This document shows, in pieces, positions 1 through 19,112 of a DNA stretch of 64,000 nt. Both the position numbers and the translations under genes were made by a program. Each line of letters opens with the position of its first letter. Positions within the stretch are counted from its first letter, which is position 1. The notes under the pieces are model-generated. The model was given only the letters and a program-made list of their open reading frames with translations. It ran no database searches and was not told where the DNA came from. The stretch covers positions 10,211,029-10,275,028 of the forward strand of contig OZ005692.1 of assembly GCA_963930775.1 (NCBI GenBank). The letters are read 5' to 3'. This stretch comes from Cliona cf. orientalis (lineage: Eukaryota > Porifera > Demospongiae > Clionaida > Clionaidae).

Positions 1-739
1 AAAAAAACCTCAATATGCATAGTGAAATCCAGACAGCAGCTGTTACTATAATTAGTTACAAACCACTCTCTGATTTGAAGTTTGCTAGGTACACAGGACA
101 GTATGGCAGTTGCATGCCCTCTTCCCCTTTGGGGTCTATAAGCCCTTGGTACCGTATAGCGGGTAGCTTTGGCGAGTATTGAATTTCGCGAAATGGCTCT
201 CCATTGGTATTGGTAAAGTTTAAAGTTTGCCGATCGATCTAATGCTTACCGCCGGACCATATATATACTATTATTAGGTGCCCATGCATTAAGTTCATTT
301 GGCGATCTATACTGTATGAATTTGCCAAAATTAATTAAAAAACCTCATCAAAGTTTCTCCACTGTACATGTATATTATGGTATTCACTGTCATGTATAAA
401 TGCTAGAAATTGGATGGTTTGCATGATTCTTATCATGTGACCTGCTCTGGGAAAGGGACCATTTGGGGAAGATGGTAGCATACATGAAACAGAATCAATT
501 TGTATCACGACAGTGTTGAACTTGCTTTCGACAAATGTGTCGGTATAGACACCAAACACAGACACGAAATACAGAGCAAGTGGATTACATGTACAGCACA
601 TTATATACAACAAGCAAACAAAAAAATCCCAAATGGTCCCTTAGCTGATCAAGTATTATCATATTATTATTGGCTATGTTTTACAATTCTAATCTACAAT
701 TTAATTGTGATGTATACATGTATATGTACATGCATGTAG
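1..739. other. Non-coding left flank
   Basis: No convincing exon is visible. The stretch lies upstream of the first visible exon of the GABA-B-like gene and is probably intron. It holds a short palindromic TTTCGCGAAA at about 184-193 and a degenerate inverted-repeat element at about 433-655. Confidence 0.5.
433..655. mobile_element. Degenerate inverted-repeat (MITE-like) element
   Basis: The left end reads TGTGACCTGCTCTGGGAAAG followed by GGACCATTTGGG. The right end carries the complementary CCCAAATGGTCCCTTAGCTG at about 613-640. The same terminal sequence bounds a better copy at about 13470-13890, so this looks like an old member of that non-autonomous family. No coding capacity is seen. 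Confidence 0.55.
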
Positions 740-3476
740 GGTTGTTAAAGCCTCCAGTCCGTGGCTGAATGTCATTCTCCTTGTTGGTGTCATCATTCGA
801 CTTCCCTCTGCCCTGCTCGGCAGACTAGTTCTGTCTGCCCACGAATACAACTTTAACATTAGCATCTGCCATGTGAGCCAATGTGCACGTATATATTATA
901 TGACATTGTACTAATAATTATAGTGATTTCAATCACGTTATATATATTATACAGAATGTTTGCCAGGTGAAAATTTTGCCATCTGGTTTTTAGTAGCATT
1001 ATATAGTTATAGAACAGTGTGAGTTTTTCACTCAAGAGAGGGCAAATGCCTATATAGAGCCAAAATTCAAGGGGGGGGGGGGGGGGGGGGCAACCCCATA
1101 TTTTTGCTATGTTACTTCCATAGAAGATAAGAACTGTATATCATTTGCAGTTTAAAATGTGGTTATATTTCCTTGGTGAGGCAATCTTTCTGTCCACGCT
1201 GATTGTGAAGAACTGGAGAATCTATAGCATATTCAACAATAAATCCCTGAAGATAATTGTGAGTCATATGCATAGCATAATATACATGCACACCTTTGGA
1301 TATACCATAGTAACTATAGTATCGCACGGAGTTGATAAAATCTATAAGTGTAGGGATGACACAATAGCTACATAATAATAATTATTACTAAGCTTTCGTG
1401 TGTAGTATGATATTTTAGGAAAATACATTGAAATTCATCTAGGGCAACAAACTCACTGACAATCATCTGATGCTAACCATTCTTCTCCTTTCCCTACCAG
1501 CCGTCACCATTCTCATCGCTTCGTCCTATTATGAAAATCACTTTATGCACGTGACCATTGATGGACAAAACAAGGCAAGACTGAAGAGCAATAATATCAT
1601 TATACAAATCTTACATACTGTATCCGATCTAATTAACGCACCTCTCTAATAGATGCGCCACCTTGGCCTGAAGTGCAATTTTCACGCTCTATTTAAATGC
1701 GCCCACCCACGCGTCCCTATACTTTTGTGTACAAAGTTTGCGTGCCACCTGATCGCGAAGGATAATTTTCAAGCTTTAATGGCGCGCCACCCAGCACTCG
1801 TAATTAGTTTTTCATGGAGCGTTAATTAGATCGGATACGGTAATATTGTCTGTGTGTGCATGCGTGCATGCGTGCCTATGAGCAGGAGATGCATTCGATC
1901 AAAGATTTTCTTTCTTTGGTACATTGCTGGACCTGGGACTTTTTAACAGACAGCTATGATCCCAGTAGCGACTAATTAAGATTATAGTCGTACATGTAGG
2001 CTGCTTCTTCTGCATGTAAGACATCAGCATTTTCCAATATATATATATATATATATATATATGGAGTGATTGATGACCTTTACCAGAAAAGCACGCATTT
2101 TTCATATTAAAATTATTCTTTTTTTTATATACGTTGTATTAGATCAAATATCACATATTATACCAATGTATGTGTATATACCTCTCTATTTCTGCAGGAT
2201 ATACAAATTTCATTCTGCACTTCCGAAAGAGTAGAACAGCTCAAAATTGCTGCACTATTCTATTCGGCCACTCTCCTCATAATCTTATTCGTTCTCACCT
2301 TTCTCACTCTGCGAAGCACTGTGTCATTATCTGCTTTTCATCGCGAAGGTCGCCTCTCTTACGTTGCTTTGGCCATGACTCTCGTTCCCATACCATTTTT
2401 GACTGTTGTCCTGGCCATTGCAACGACAGAAGATGCGTTTGACGAAGATGTGATACATGTGCTTTTATTGTGGGTGGAGTTTGCTCTTGGAGTGCTGTTG
2501 CCAGCGCTTATCATGATGGCTCTCTTTCTACCCAATGTAAGCATAACCCTATTTAACCTTATTCCTGAGTCGAGATGCACTACCTCATAATATTATGCGT
2601 AATAATTGTATCTCAAAAATGCGCAATAACAAGGTACTGGAAATTAAATTTATGCATGCCACATGACCTATCTGTATAATCAGTTTCTGTCTATTTTAAA
2701 TTGATTTTTAGATCTATCTAGTGCTGATAAAGGAGCGTTTTGAGAGGAGATTCAGTGTCAAGAAGAAAGAGGTTGACTCACTGGCTTCCCAAGACCTCGG
2801 TAGTCGGTATCACACTCTCCAACAGCAGTCAGCTTCACTGAAACTGCAGCTATCTGAGGTATTGTAGCACTTTAATGGGTGTGGTTTGGGGTGGAGTTTG
2901 TTGATTCCCAGTTTGTGGGTGCAGTTGCGTACATCCATGATTTAAAATTATGTCTACTCAGTTTGTTACCTCTCTCTCTCTCTTTCCTAGGCTAATCAGC
3001 TCATAGCCAAACTCTTAGAGGAAAAAGATGCAAAACAAGATGACACGTCTCCCTTGACAACAGACTCCACCCATTCTGAATCAGAAACTAAAGATCCAGC
3101 ATCGTCAATTCACATCACCGTTTATGAGCAAACTAGTGAACATTCAACGCATCAAAGTGATAGAGAACTACATGTAAGTCCACAGGAGTCTAAGCTTACC
3201 CATACTGGGACGGCGACAAATTCCACTAATATTGATGATGCTGGAGATTCGGAACAGTGCCGTGGAACTGACACGGGCCTGTGCATAACTGTATCAGATT
3301 CTAGCAACTATAATTGTCCTGCCAACCAGCAAGAACTGAATGTAGATCGTGACGAAAACACTTGGGAACTTGAAGTTTTGGACAAAGGATCAACACTTGG
3401 TGATCCTACGTTGCATGTTGAAAATTCTGATAGGCATGAAGTGACTAATAGTGCTATTGAAGTCATTAACCCATAA
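740..3476 (+). CDS. GABA-B-like family C GPCR, 3' part (left-truncated)
   Basis: The last six exons of a family C receptor: 740-872, 1151-1258, 1443-1574, 2198-2536, 2712-2858 and 2991-3476. They match the last six exons of the downstream receptor in phase and nearly in length. Recognisable pieces are KASSPWLN (first intracellular loop), KNWRIYSIFNNKSLK (second loop), several hydrophobic spans, then a leucine-heptad stretch (SASLKLQLSEANQLIAKLL) like the GABA-B coiled coil, and an acidic, Ser/Thr-rich tail ending in TAA. The Venus-flytrap exons must lie left of the window. Intron 3 appears to start with GC rather than GT (AAG|GCAAGA at 1575). AATAAA at 3690-3695 is a candidate polyadenylation signal. 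Ligand unknown; sponge family C receptors are numerous, so GABA binding should not be assumed. Confidence 0.85.
1072..1090 (+). repeat. Poly-G run in intron
   Basis: An uninterrupted run of about 19 G lies in the first visible intron of the partial receptor, about 60 bases before the next exon. Confidence 0.9.
1616..1842. mobile_element. MITE with 23-bp terminal inverted repeats
   Basis: The left end TACTGTATCCGATCTAATTA is mirrored at the right end by TAATTAGATCGGATACGGTA, with one or two mismatches. The ~227-bp interior has no reading frame. It sits in the third visible intron of the partial GPCR gene. TA-rich ends suggest a Tc1/mariner-type non-autonomous element, which is inference. Confidence 0.8.
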
Positions 3477-4322
3477 ACAGTATAATATAATACATGTTGT
3501 CTGTCATTCCTAGTGCAATATTATTATTGTTGTGCAGATCTACAGCAATAATAGCACTTTTTATTTATTTTCATGCTTTGATGTACCTTGATCTACACGT
3601 CATGTGGCTGCTAAAAATTACGATGGGAATTATTATACATACAATTATTAATAATCTTATCCTGCAGCTGGCTGACTTCATAATGTAACAATAAATTTGG
3701 AATCCAAGATGTGGTTATTATTGTATGCAGCTGCCAACCACTAACAACGTCATCCATTGATGGGTGGATTAGAGACTAGACCAGAATTGTTAGCCTAGCT
3801 AACCATAAGCAAGTCGAACTTTGATAAAAATCTCCGTCAATTCCTTTAATGTGTTGATTAAAGGGCTAGTCTCTTCCACATCCATTACGGCTATTTGTAC
3901 CAGCTCTGTTTTGGCACATGTAAAAATGTGTTTATGGTTAGTAGAGATGGGTACAGACACCACAATAATTAATTGTCTGGTGCTTTTGTCATCATAATTA
4001 CGTACAATTCCGCTAGCGCTCATTCCACGAATTCGAAAAGGCCGCAAAATCACTGTAGTGGCAAAATAATTTGCTCGTGGGCTTGTATTGGGCACGTTTG
4101 TGGGTGCGAGCAGGCAGCCCCACCCCGTACCCACCAGCTAGGGTCAAGGGTCATGCGTAAATCGCGCGCGTATATAGAGCTAGAGAAAAAACCTAGCGTG
4201 GGCGATCGCTAGAGAGCGGTCAGGGAAGCGTGGGTGTTGATCCAAGCTCGATCGATAAAAGCAAACGGCCACAGAGTAGCAGAGCAGCGCGATCGTGTGC
4301 TTGAAAGATTGGCCGTGAAACT
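3477..4322. other. Intergenic region and promoter of the second receptor
   Basis: It separates the two tandem receptor genes. AATAAA at 3690-3695 would serve the upstream gene. GC content rises from about 4000 to 4322, just before the signal-peptide ATG at 4323, as expected of a promoter and 5' leader. No further gene is supported. Confidence 0.5.
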
Positions 4323-11684
<7,362 letters not shown>

Positions 11685-13010
11685 TAAAAGGACTGTCAGT
11701 AATTAATAATACAAAACGACTGATAATTAACAGGTATGTGTATAGCTGAATAATAATAATAATTTTTCCACACTGGTAATAACATTAATGATCATGAGTG
11801 AATAATATTATCATGCCCAAAACAAATAATTTAAAATTAATTTTAATAGCACACAATCATGATTCTCTCTCCTTAAGCCAATGTAACTATATTGACCTGC
11901 ATGAGTAACTGTTGCATTTAATTTAGAAGTTAACCATTCTGTGCATACGCATATTTCCATATGCACAATTCTTTTCCATGACAAGTGTTTGAGGATCAAC
12001 AGCTTGTGTGCTGATATCTATGGTGTTATAGTACACTTCTTGAGCTTTGAGTTCCCTTGATCCATCATTGTAAATACCCTTCACGGCAGTATTATAGTAA
12101 GCCTCTTCGATTTCTGGTTTATCATCATGCTTGCTACCCACAGTAGCATAGTAGACTTCTTTGATACCTCCATTAGTCAATTTGGGTCCATTATCACCTT
12201 TGCTCTTAACAGCGGGGTTGTCCCTCTTATTAGCTCTGATACAGCTGAGTACAACTAAAACTGTTAGCAACACAACAAAGAACAGCACTGAGCTCACAGG
12301 TAGAGTAGCGGCCAGCATCACAATAATTTTTTTGTCTATAATAATATTATAATTATAATAAGAGTATAATAATAAATATATTATAATTATGTTGACATAT
12401 GTGATTGTTCATTACATAGTATATATACAGCATTCGGCTGTACATAATTTATTATAGCTCTTACCCTTCTCTAGCAGTGGCCCATTTGATTCTGTAGAAT
12501 TGATCACTTCTCCAAAGTTGATGGATTCTGTGTAGTGTGAAGACTCTAGATCTGCATGTAATTTAAGTATTATTGTATGGAGTGATATATAGTTTGATTA
12601 CAGATGTACAATAGAAACTGCAGCATGAGACACTAATTTTAGAGAGGCTAATGAAACACTTTCATTATTACATATAGTACTATAGGTAGCAAGTTACTGA
12701 TAACAATATTTCTGTCAACAAAAACCTCGACAAAAACAGAGCATTAGCTGATCAATAGCACCAAGACTGCAATACAGTACACTCTTGGCAATACTATGGC
12801 GTAATAATATAATACTTACGTGTGCAAGGCAAATCCTCCTCTCCTTGTGCAGCTCTGTAGTATCCCTCGACACACATGCACTGAGCCAGTCCCTCTCTCT
12901 CACTCACACTGTTAGCGGGGCACGTTAAGCATGAGTTGTTGCTTGGAGATAAGTATGTACCAGCAGGACAAGCTGTGTAAATATAATAATTATTAATTTA
13001 GAATAATATA

Positions 13011-13389
13011 TAGTTGTAACAATCTGATTGGTCAGTTGGAGGTCCATTATTTCACTTAGAGATCTTTCAGTTCACTTATATAGACCTCTTAGAGAGGTAG
13101 GTCTATTATTATTATTGGGCTGCCAACGGCAAAGAAAGAGGCACAGTGCAACAGTAGCCTAGTCCCCATGCAGGCTAAATGTCATGGTTATAGTTGCTAT
13201 AATTATTCTAAATCAGTTAGAGACCTCATCCAATGGTCTCTACATCTTTATAAGAGACCCTCAGGCCCTTAGTAGCACCTTCATTTCGCTCGGGATCCCG
13301 GATGCTATAGACAGCTCTGGGCTTTTGGGTCTCTTAAATGCGTAGGGACCTTGGACTCGATTGGTCTCTAACTATCATTTATGTGAACG
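13011..13389. mobile_element. Inserted foldback-type repeat in intron 2
   Basis: The block is absent from the matching 127-base intron of the intact paralogue (17253-17379). It carries the phrase ATCTGATTGGTCAGTTGGAG, found again at about 47870 and 48008, and internal mirrored segments around AGAGACC/GGTCTCT. It is a repeat insertion; its exact ends are uncertain. Confidence 0.55.
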
Positions 13390-13469
13390 ATCACGCTCCT
13401 GATTCACACATGTGTGCACCATAATGCACACAACTGCTGTACACTGAATAGTAAAGTACAGAGAATCAT

Positions 13470-13890
13470 TATGTGACCTGCTCTGAGAAAAGGGACCACT
13501 TGGGATAAAATTTCATAGCTAAAATGTGGGGAAAATAAATATTTATCATTTTTCTGTATTTTAGTCCACCAGAAAATGTAGAATTTTGGTTTCATATTGA
13601 TATGCTATGTTTATGTAGTTGCTATATATGTAAACTATTGTAAAGGGTGCAAACAATTGCTCAGACACAAACCCAACTTAATACAAAATTTAATTAAATA
13701 TGTGCATTTTCTGAAAATGAATATATCTACCTGCATGTATAAAAATGGTCATAACTCCACTTGTGATCGATATTTTTTCATGAAACTTGCACCATTGGAT
13801 TCAGCACACATAAAGCTATCAATCCATGCTAAACACTCAGTTTTTATGAAATATCCTGAGTGGTCCCTTTTCTTAGAGCAGATCACATAT
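13470..13890. mobile_element. MITE with ~28-bp terminal inverted repeats
   Basis: The left end TGTGACCTGCTCTGAGAAAA then GGGACCACT mirrors the right end AGTGGTCCCTTTTCTTAGAG then CAGATCACA. The ~420-bp block is missing from the same intron of the intact paralogue, so insertion is direct by comparison. A degenerate relative lies at about 433-655. Confidence 0.85.
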
Positions 13891-13934
13891 TATATTATGC
13901 CTTACGTTTGCATGCTTCTGAATCATTAAATATT

Positions 13935-14348
13935 TACCCCGCGCTTACCCCGCGCGCATGCGCAAGGGGTAAAGCAATCGGTTTGTCCGTCTGTCGTTGT
14001 TGTCGTCGTCGGCACGAAAATCGCCATATCTCGAGTTCTAGGCGTCTGTGCGTGCTGTAAGCACAATCAATCGGTAGATATCGATGAAAAACTGGTTTGT
14101 ACGGGCTTCAAATTGCTCAAAAAGGCTTACTAGTGCTACAAATCGTGCATTTTCTGTACAGCATACCTGTGGTTTATTGACCACACCCACTCCTTTAGCA
14201 TGCTGCTGCAACTGCGCATGCTCAAGCTTAGAGTTGGAAAGGGTCGTCAGCTAATAAAACAGCTCTACCGCAGAGTGTTGCAGTACTATAACTACATACA
14301 CTACAGTGGCTACAGAGCGCGCGGGGTATGTGCTCTACAGAGCTCTAG
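13935..14348. mobile_element. MITE inserted in a coding exon
   Basis: The block interrupts exon 2 of the decayed Eph-like gene. The paralogue reads continuously through this point, while here homology stops at about 13934 and resumes at 14349. Ends are TACCCCGCGCGC (with a partial second copy) and GCGCGCGGGGTA, an inverted repeat. The ~410-bp interior has no coding capacity. Confidence 0.82.
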
Positions 14349-15289
14349 TTCCCTGAAGTTGCCTTGTATGCATTGACAGCCCACTTCCGGCCATGGTACA
14401 CTGTCCACCCAAACTCCATCAGCAGAGCAGGCAACTAAAGGAGCCAGTCCATTCTCTGGTTGAGCATTCTCTATACAAGTCACAGGAACAGAGATATTGG
14501 ATAAATCTTCATAGGGACTGGATGGACCTGCAATTGTCTCGGGATAATGAATCAGATTGATGGTTTGAGCTTCACAGACTTTGTAGAATACAACCAGTCT
14601 GGTGATGACAATGCAAGTAGTCTCATCTCGAATGGCAAAGTAGAAGGATGAGTGATTGGTATAAAAGTTTAAATCGATGGTTTCATTCACTCTAGCCCTA
14701 GTGGTGATATTTTGTTTCACCTGTACATGTCGATAGTGTATCACAGCTCTTCTCCCAGCAGTGTCCAGAGAGGATGTTTCATAAATATGAGTAGTGAAGG
14801 TTTGCGTGCAGTTCAAAGAGGCATCACATTCCCTCTGTTCAAACTCTATCGTCACGCTGACTTGAGATAGCCTTGTTCCATTCACTGTCCTGTTGATGAG
14901 CTGTGTGATCAGCCAGTTGTCCTGTGGACCAGCACTGAATCCACACACTTGGACAGACTGATGACATGGAGTGTTTGAAGCTTGAATCCACTGTAGATAT
15001 GGTACATAATAAGATATACAATAAAATTTATACCATATGAAACTTACATTGGTTGTTAATCCTAGATCATTATTGTCATCATTGTCCACGTGGTCCCACA
15101 CAGCTCCAGTGCGGGGAGGGAGAAGGTTCCAATAGTTCCAGCACCCTCATGTTGGTGGAGTAGGCTGGTGTTAGAGCATGCAGCTCCTTGAGCTCTTAGA
15201 TCTTTACACAGTGCTGCCTCCTCATCTCCTGGAGCCACACCAGCAGATACTGTCACAAGAACGAATGCTAATACCAGAGCTGAAAGCAT

Positions 15290-16182
15290 AGCTATACTTA
15301 TCAGCTTAAAGATGCTCAGCCAGTTATAGGGACACAAACAACACTATAGTCGTGTGCATAGATATCTTCCGAGTAATACCCGGTATAATAATATTATATT
15401 ACAGCACAGCATTCTAAATTGTGAGCCCCATGTGCATAAATCACTCATACTGGGAATCACCACATTGATGTCAGATACTGAACGGAGTGTCATGTGTAGT
15501 ACTATTATTTAATAATAATATTATGGAGTGGCATAAATCACACTGTCATAGTATACTCGGACTATAGGTCCTCAGATTGTTGTTAGTGGGAAACAGGAAA
15601 TAGGTGTTTATGACAGAAATTATTATCACAATAACAGGCAAAATGAGTGTACTATAGTATTATTAGATGTGGTTTCATTATGAGAGTAATATAAAAATTA
15701 TATTTGGCCTGTAATACCAGCATATTATAGCTACTTATTCAATAACAGTATCTTTTAATATCCCCTCACAATGTCATAATAATATTATTATCATAATGTG
15801 CATGCATAATATATACACACTAAATCACATGCACAGGAGTCAAGCTACGGTGGCTGAGAGGTATGGAAGCCGAGAGGGGCAATCCGCCGCAATCCGATAC
15901 CATCACCGATATCGTCGCCGCTACCATCACTGAGACATCCAAGCACGAAAATAATGCTATAGAAGTCTTGTATATAACTCCATAATGACAATACAAAATG
16001 ACTGACAATAATATTATTATAATTATGGACAGGTATATAGAATAATAATTTTGTTAAGCTGGTAATAACTTAAAAAGTTAATTTTCATGCCCAAAAAGTT
16101 AATAATAATACAGCACACAATCATGATTCTCTCTTTATTAAACCAATAAACTATGTTGGTCTGAGTATATAGAACTGTTGCA
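15290..16182. other. Intergenic region between Eph-like copies
   Basis: It matches 18360-19040 over several blocks (for example AGTGGGAAACAGGAAATAGG in both), so it is the upstream region duplicated with the gene. TTTATT at 16134-16139 is a minus-strand AATAAA for the intact neighbour, about 45 bases past its stop. No gene seen. Confidence 0.6.
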
Positions 16183-18356
16183 TTAGTTAACCATTCTGTG
16201 TGGTATACGAATATCTTTGTATGAACAATTTATCTCCATTTGAGGGTCAACAGCACATGTGCTGATACCTATAGTGCTATAGTACACCTCTTGACCATTG
16301 ATTTCCTTTGATCCATCATTGCAAATATCCTTCACGGCAGTATAGTAAGCCTCTTCAATTTCATTAGTCGCTTCTGGTTTATCATCTTGTTTGCTCTTCA
16401 CGGTAGCATAGTAAGCCTCTTCGATTTCTGGTAAATTGTCATGCTTGCTACCCACAGTAGCATAGTAGACTTCTTCGATAACTTTGTTGGTCAATTTGGG
16501 TCCATTATCACCTTTGCGCTTCACAGCGGGGTTGTCCCTCTTATTAGCTCTGATACAGCAGAGTACAACTAAAGCAGGTAACAACACAACACAGAACAGC
16601 ACCAAGCTCGCTGGTAGAGCAGCGGCCAGCAACACAATAAATTTTATGTCTATATAATAGAGTATGACATGTGTGATTAATCATTACATAGTGTACAGCA
16701 TTCAGCTGTACATTATTAATAGCTCTTACCGTTCTCTAGCAGTGGCCCATTTGATTCTGTAGAATTGATCGTTTCCCCAAAGTTGATGGTTTCTGTGTTG
16801 TGTGAAGACTCTAGATCTGCACGTAATTTAAGCATTATTGTACGGAGGAGAATTATAATTTGATTACAGATGTAGATCTACGATAGCAACTGCATGAGAC
16901 ACTAAATTTAATTTTAGAGAGGATAATTATCATGAAAAACACTTTCACTATTACATAATAATATAGGTGACAAGTTCCTGGCAACAACATTTCTGTCAAC
17001 AAAAACAGATCATTAGCCGATACATGTATCATAGCACCAAGACTGCAATGGTACAATATCATGCATCATTCTATAACGGTATGACGTAATTATACTTACG
17101 TGTGCAAGGCAAATCCTCCTCTCCTTGTCCAGCTCTGTGGTATCCCTCGAGGCATGTGCACTGAGCCAGTCCCTCCCTCTCACTCACACTGTTAGCGGGG
17201 CACGTTAAGCATGAGTTGTTGCTAGGAGATAAGTATGTACCAGCAGGACAAGCTGTGTAAATATAATAATTATTATTATGAATAATCACGCTCCTGATTC
17301 ACACATGCGTGCATCATATGCATGTACACTGAATAGTTCAGTACAGAGAATCTTCATTTTTCTAGTATATATGCCTTACGTTTGCATGTTTCTGAATCAT
17401 TAAATGTTTCCCTGAAGTAGCCTTGTATGCATTGACAACCCACTCCCGGCCATGGTACACTATCCATCCAAACTCCATCAGCAGAGCAGGCAACTAAAGG
17501 AGCCAGTCCATTCTCTGGTTGAGCATTCTCTATACAAGTCGCAGGAACGGAGATATTGGACAAATCTTCATAGGGACTGGATGGACCTGCAATTGTCTCG
17601 GGATAATGAATCAGATTGATGGTTTGAGCTTCACAGACTTTGTAGAATACAACCAGTCTGGTGATGACAATGCAAGTAGTCTCATCTCGAATGGCAAAGT
17701 AGAAGGATGAGTGATTGGTATAAAAGTTTAAATCGATGGTTTTAGCCCCAGTGGTGATATTTGATGAAATTTGTTTGACTTGTCGATAGAGTGTCACATT
17801 TCTTCTCCCTGCAGTGTCCAGAGAGAATGTCTCGTAAATGTGAGTATTGAAGATTTGCGTGGAGTTCAAAGAGGCATCACAGCCCCTCTGTTCAAACTCT
17901 ATTATCACGCTGACTTGAGGTAGCTTTATTCCATTCACTGTCCTGTTGATGAGCTGTGTGATCAGCCAGTTGTCCTGTGGACCAGCACTGAACCCACACA
18001 CTTGGACAGACTGATGACATGGAGTGTTTGAAGCTTGAATCCACTGTAGATATGGTATACATAACTTTAAAATACAATATAGCTATAGTTTACCATATGA
18101 AACTTACATTGGTTGTTAATCCTAGATCATTATTGTCATCATTGTCCACGTGGTCCCACACAGCTCCAGTGCGGGGAGGGAGAAGGTTTTGATAGTTCCA
18201 TGAGTCCATCAGCACCCTCATGTTGGTGGAGTAGGCTGGTGTTGGAGCAACTCCATGTGCTCTTAGGTGTTTACACAGTGCTGCCTCCTCATCTCCTGGA
18301 GCCACACCAGCAGATACTGTCACAAAAATGAATGCTAATACCAGAGCTGAAAACAT
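16183..18356 (-). CDS. Eph-like receptor without kinase, tyrosine-repeat tail
   Basis: Five exons (18108-18356, 17380-18043, 17100-17252, 16730-16816, 16183-16649) join in frame to 539 residues. A signal peptide (MFSALVLAFIFVTVSAG) is followed by an Eph-type ligand-binding domain: AVWDHVDNDDNND, VCGFSAGPQDNWLITQLINR, FYFAIRDETTC and HYPETIAG align with the vertebrate Eph domain. Then comes the sushi-like piece (CIENAQPE to CQCIQGYF) and the GCC2/GCC3 module (CPAGTYLSPS to GYHRAG to LPCT, about 305-355). A ~30-residue stalk and one span (about 390-413) lead to a ~125-residue tail with four repeats: EEVYYATV, EEAYYATV, EEAYYTAV, QEVYYSTI. The two fibronectin domains, kinase and SAM of true Eph receptors are absent. 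The tail looks like a docking array for SH2 proteins; two repeats fit the ITIM pattern. Ligand probably ephrin-like, by inference. Confidence 0.85.
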
Positions 18357-19112
18357 AGCTATACCTATCAGCTTAAAGATGCTCAGCCTGTTAGGGACAT
18401 AAACAACATTATATAATTGTATGAATAGACGTCTTCCGAGTAATACCCAGTATTATTACATTGCAGTATTCTAAATTATGAGCCCCATGCACATGCATAA
18501 ATCACTCATACCTGCATGCAGGAATCACCGTATTGATGTAATATTATGTACGTATGACATTGAAATATTATGTGTATTATATATGTATCAATATGCATTG
18601 CTTGTGTAAGAGCAGCAGTGTGTACATAATTATAATAGTACATGACATTGTAATAATTATTATTCTTGCAGTATGTCAGGTGGCTAACAGAGTGTCATGT
18701 GCAGCATTATTCATGATTATGGAGTGCATGGCACAAATCATATAATATTATACTCGGACTATAGGTCCTCAGATTGTTATTAGTGGGAAACAGGAAATAG
18801 GTGTTTATGACAGAAGTGATTATCACAGTAATAATATAGGGGATGAGTGTACTATGTTAGATGTGATTTCATTATGAGAGTAATTATTAATAATAATATT
18901 ATTATTATAAAAATTATGCTTAGCCTGTAATACCAGTATAATAGTCAACAACAGTATCTTTTAATATCCACTCACAATGTCATAATTATAATTATTATCA
19001 TAATGTGCATGCATATACACACACTAAATCACATGCACAGGAGTCAAGCAGCATAAATAATAATAAAATCCACACTGTTTCCTCACTATAATATTATATA
19101 GCTAGTACTGAC
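18357..19112. other. Intergenic region, duplicated upstream sequence
   Basis: It is homologous in blocks to 15360-15840 and lies upstream of the intact Eph-like receptor. Compared with its paralogue it differs largely by short palindromic segments (for example CCTGCATGCAGG at about 18512-18524). No coding content is supported. Confidence 0.55.

Larger units (their letters stand above)
11923..15289 (-). pseudogene. Eph-like kinase-less receptor, decayed copy
   Basis: Five exons match the intact neighbour: about 15048-15289, 13906-14990, 12820-12972, 12465-12551 and 11923-12335. Exon 1 has a +4 insertion (15177-15182) and an 11-base deletion, net -7, so the signal peptide no longer reads into the ligand-binding domain. 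Exon 2 is split by a ~410-bp inverted-repeat insertion (13935-14348), so its frame runs into a stop inside the insertion. Exons 3-5 are open: a GCC2/GCC3-type module ending LPCT, a short stalk, one membrane span, and a tail with KEVYYATV, EEAYYNTAV and QEVYYNTI. The family shows an Eph ligand-binding domain (NWLITQLINR, FYFAIRDETTC, HYPETIAG) without fibronectin, kinase or SAM domains. Probably non-functional unless the insertion is removed from the message. Confidence 0.78.

Noticed and set aside
12974-13905. Frames inside the enlarged intron 2 of the decayed Eph-like gene
   Set aside because: Comparison with the 127-base intron of the intact paralogue shows they derive from inserted repeat elements.
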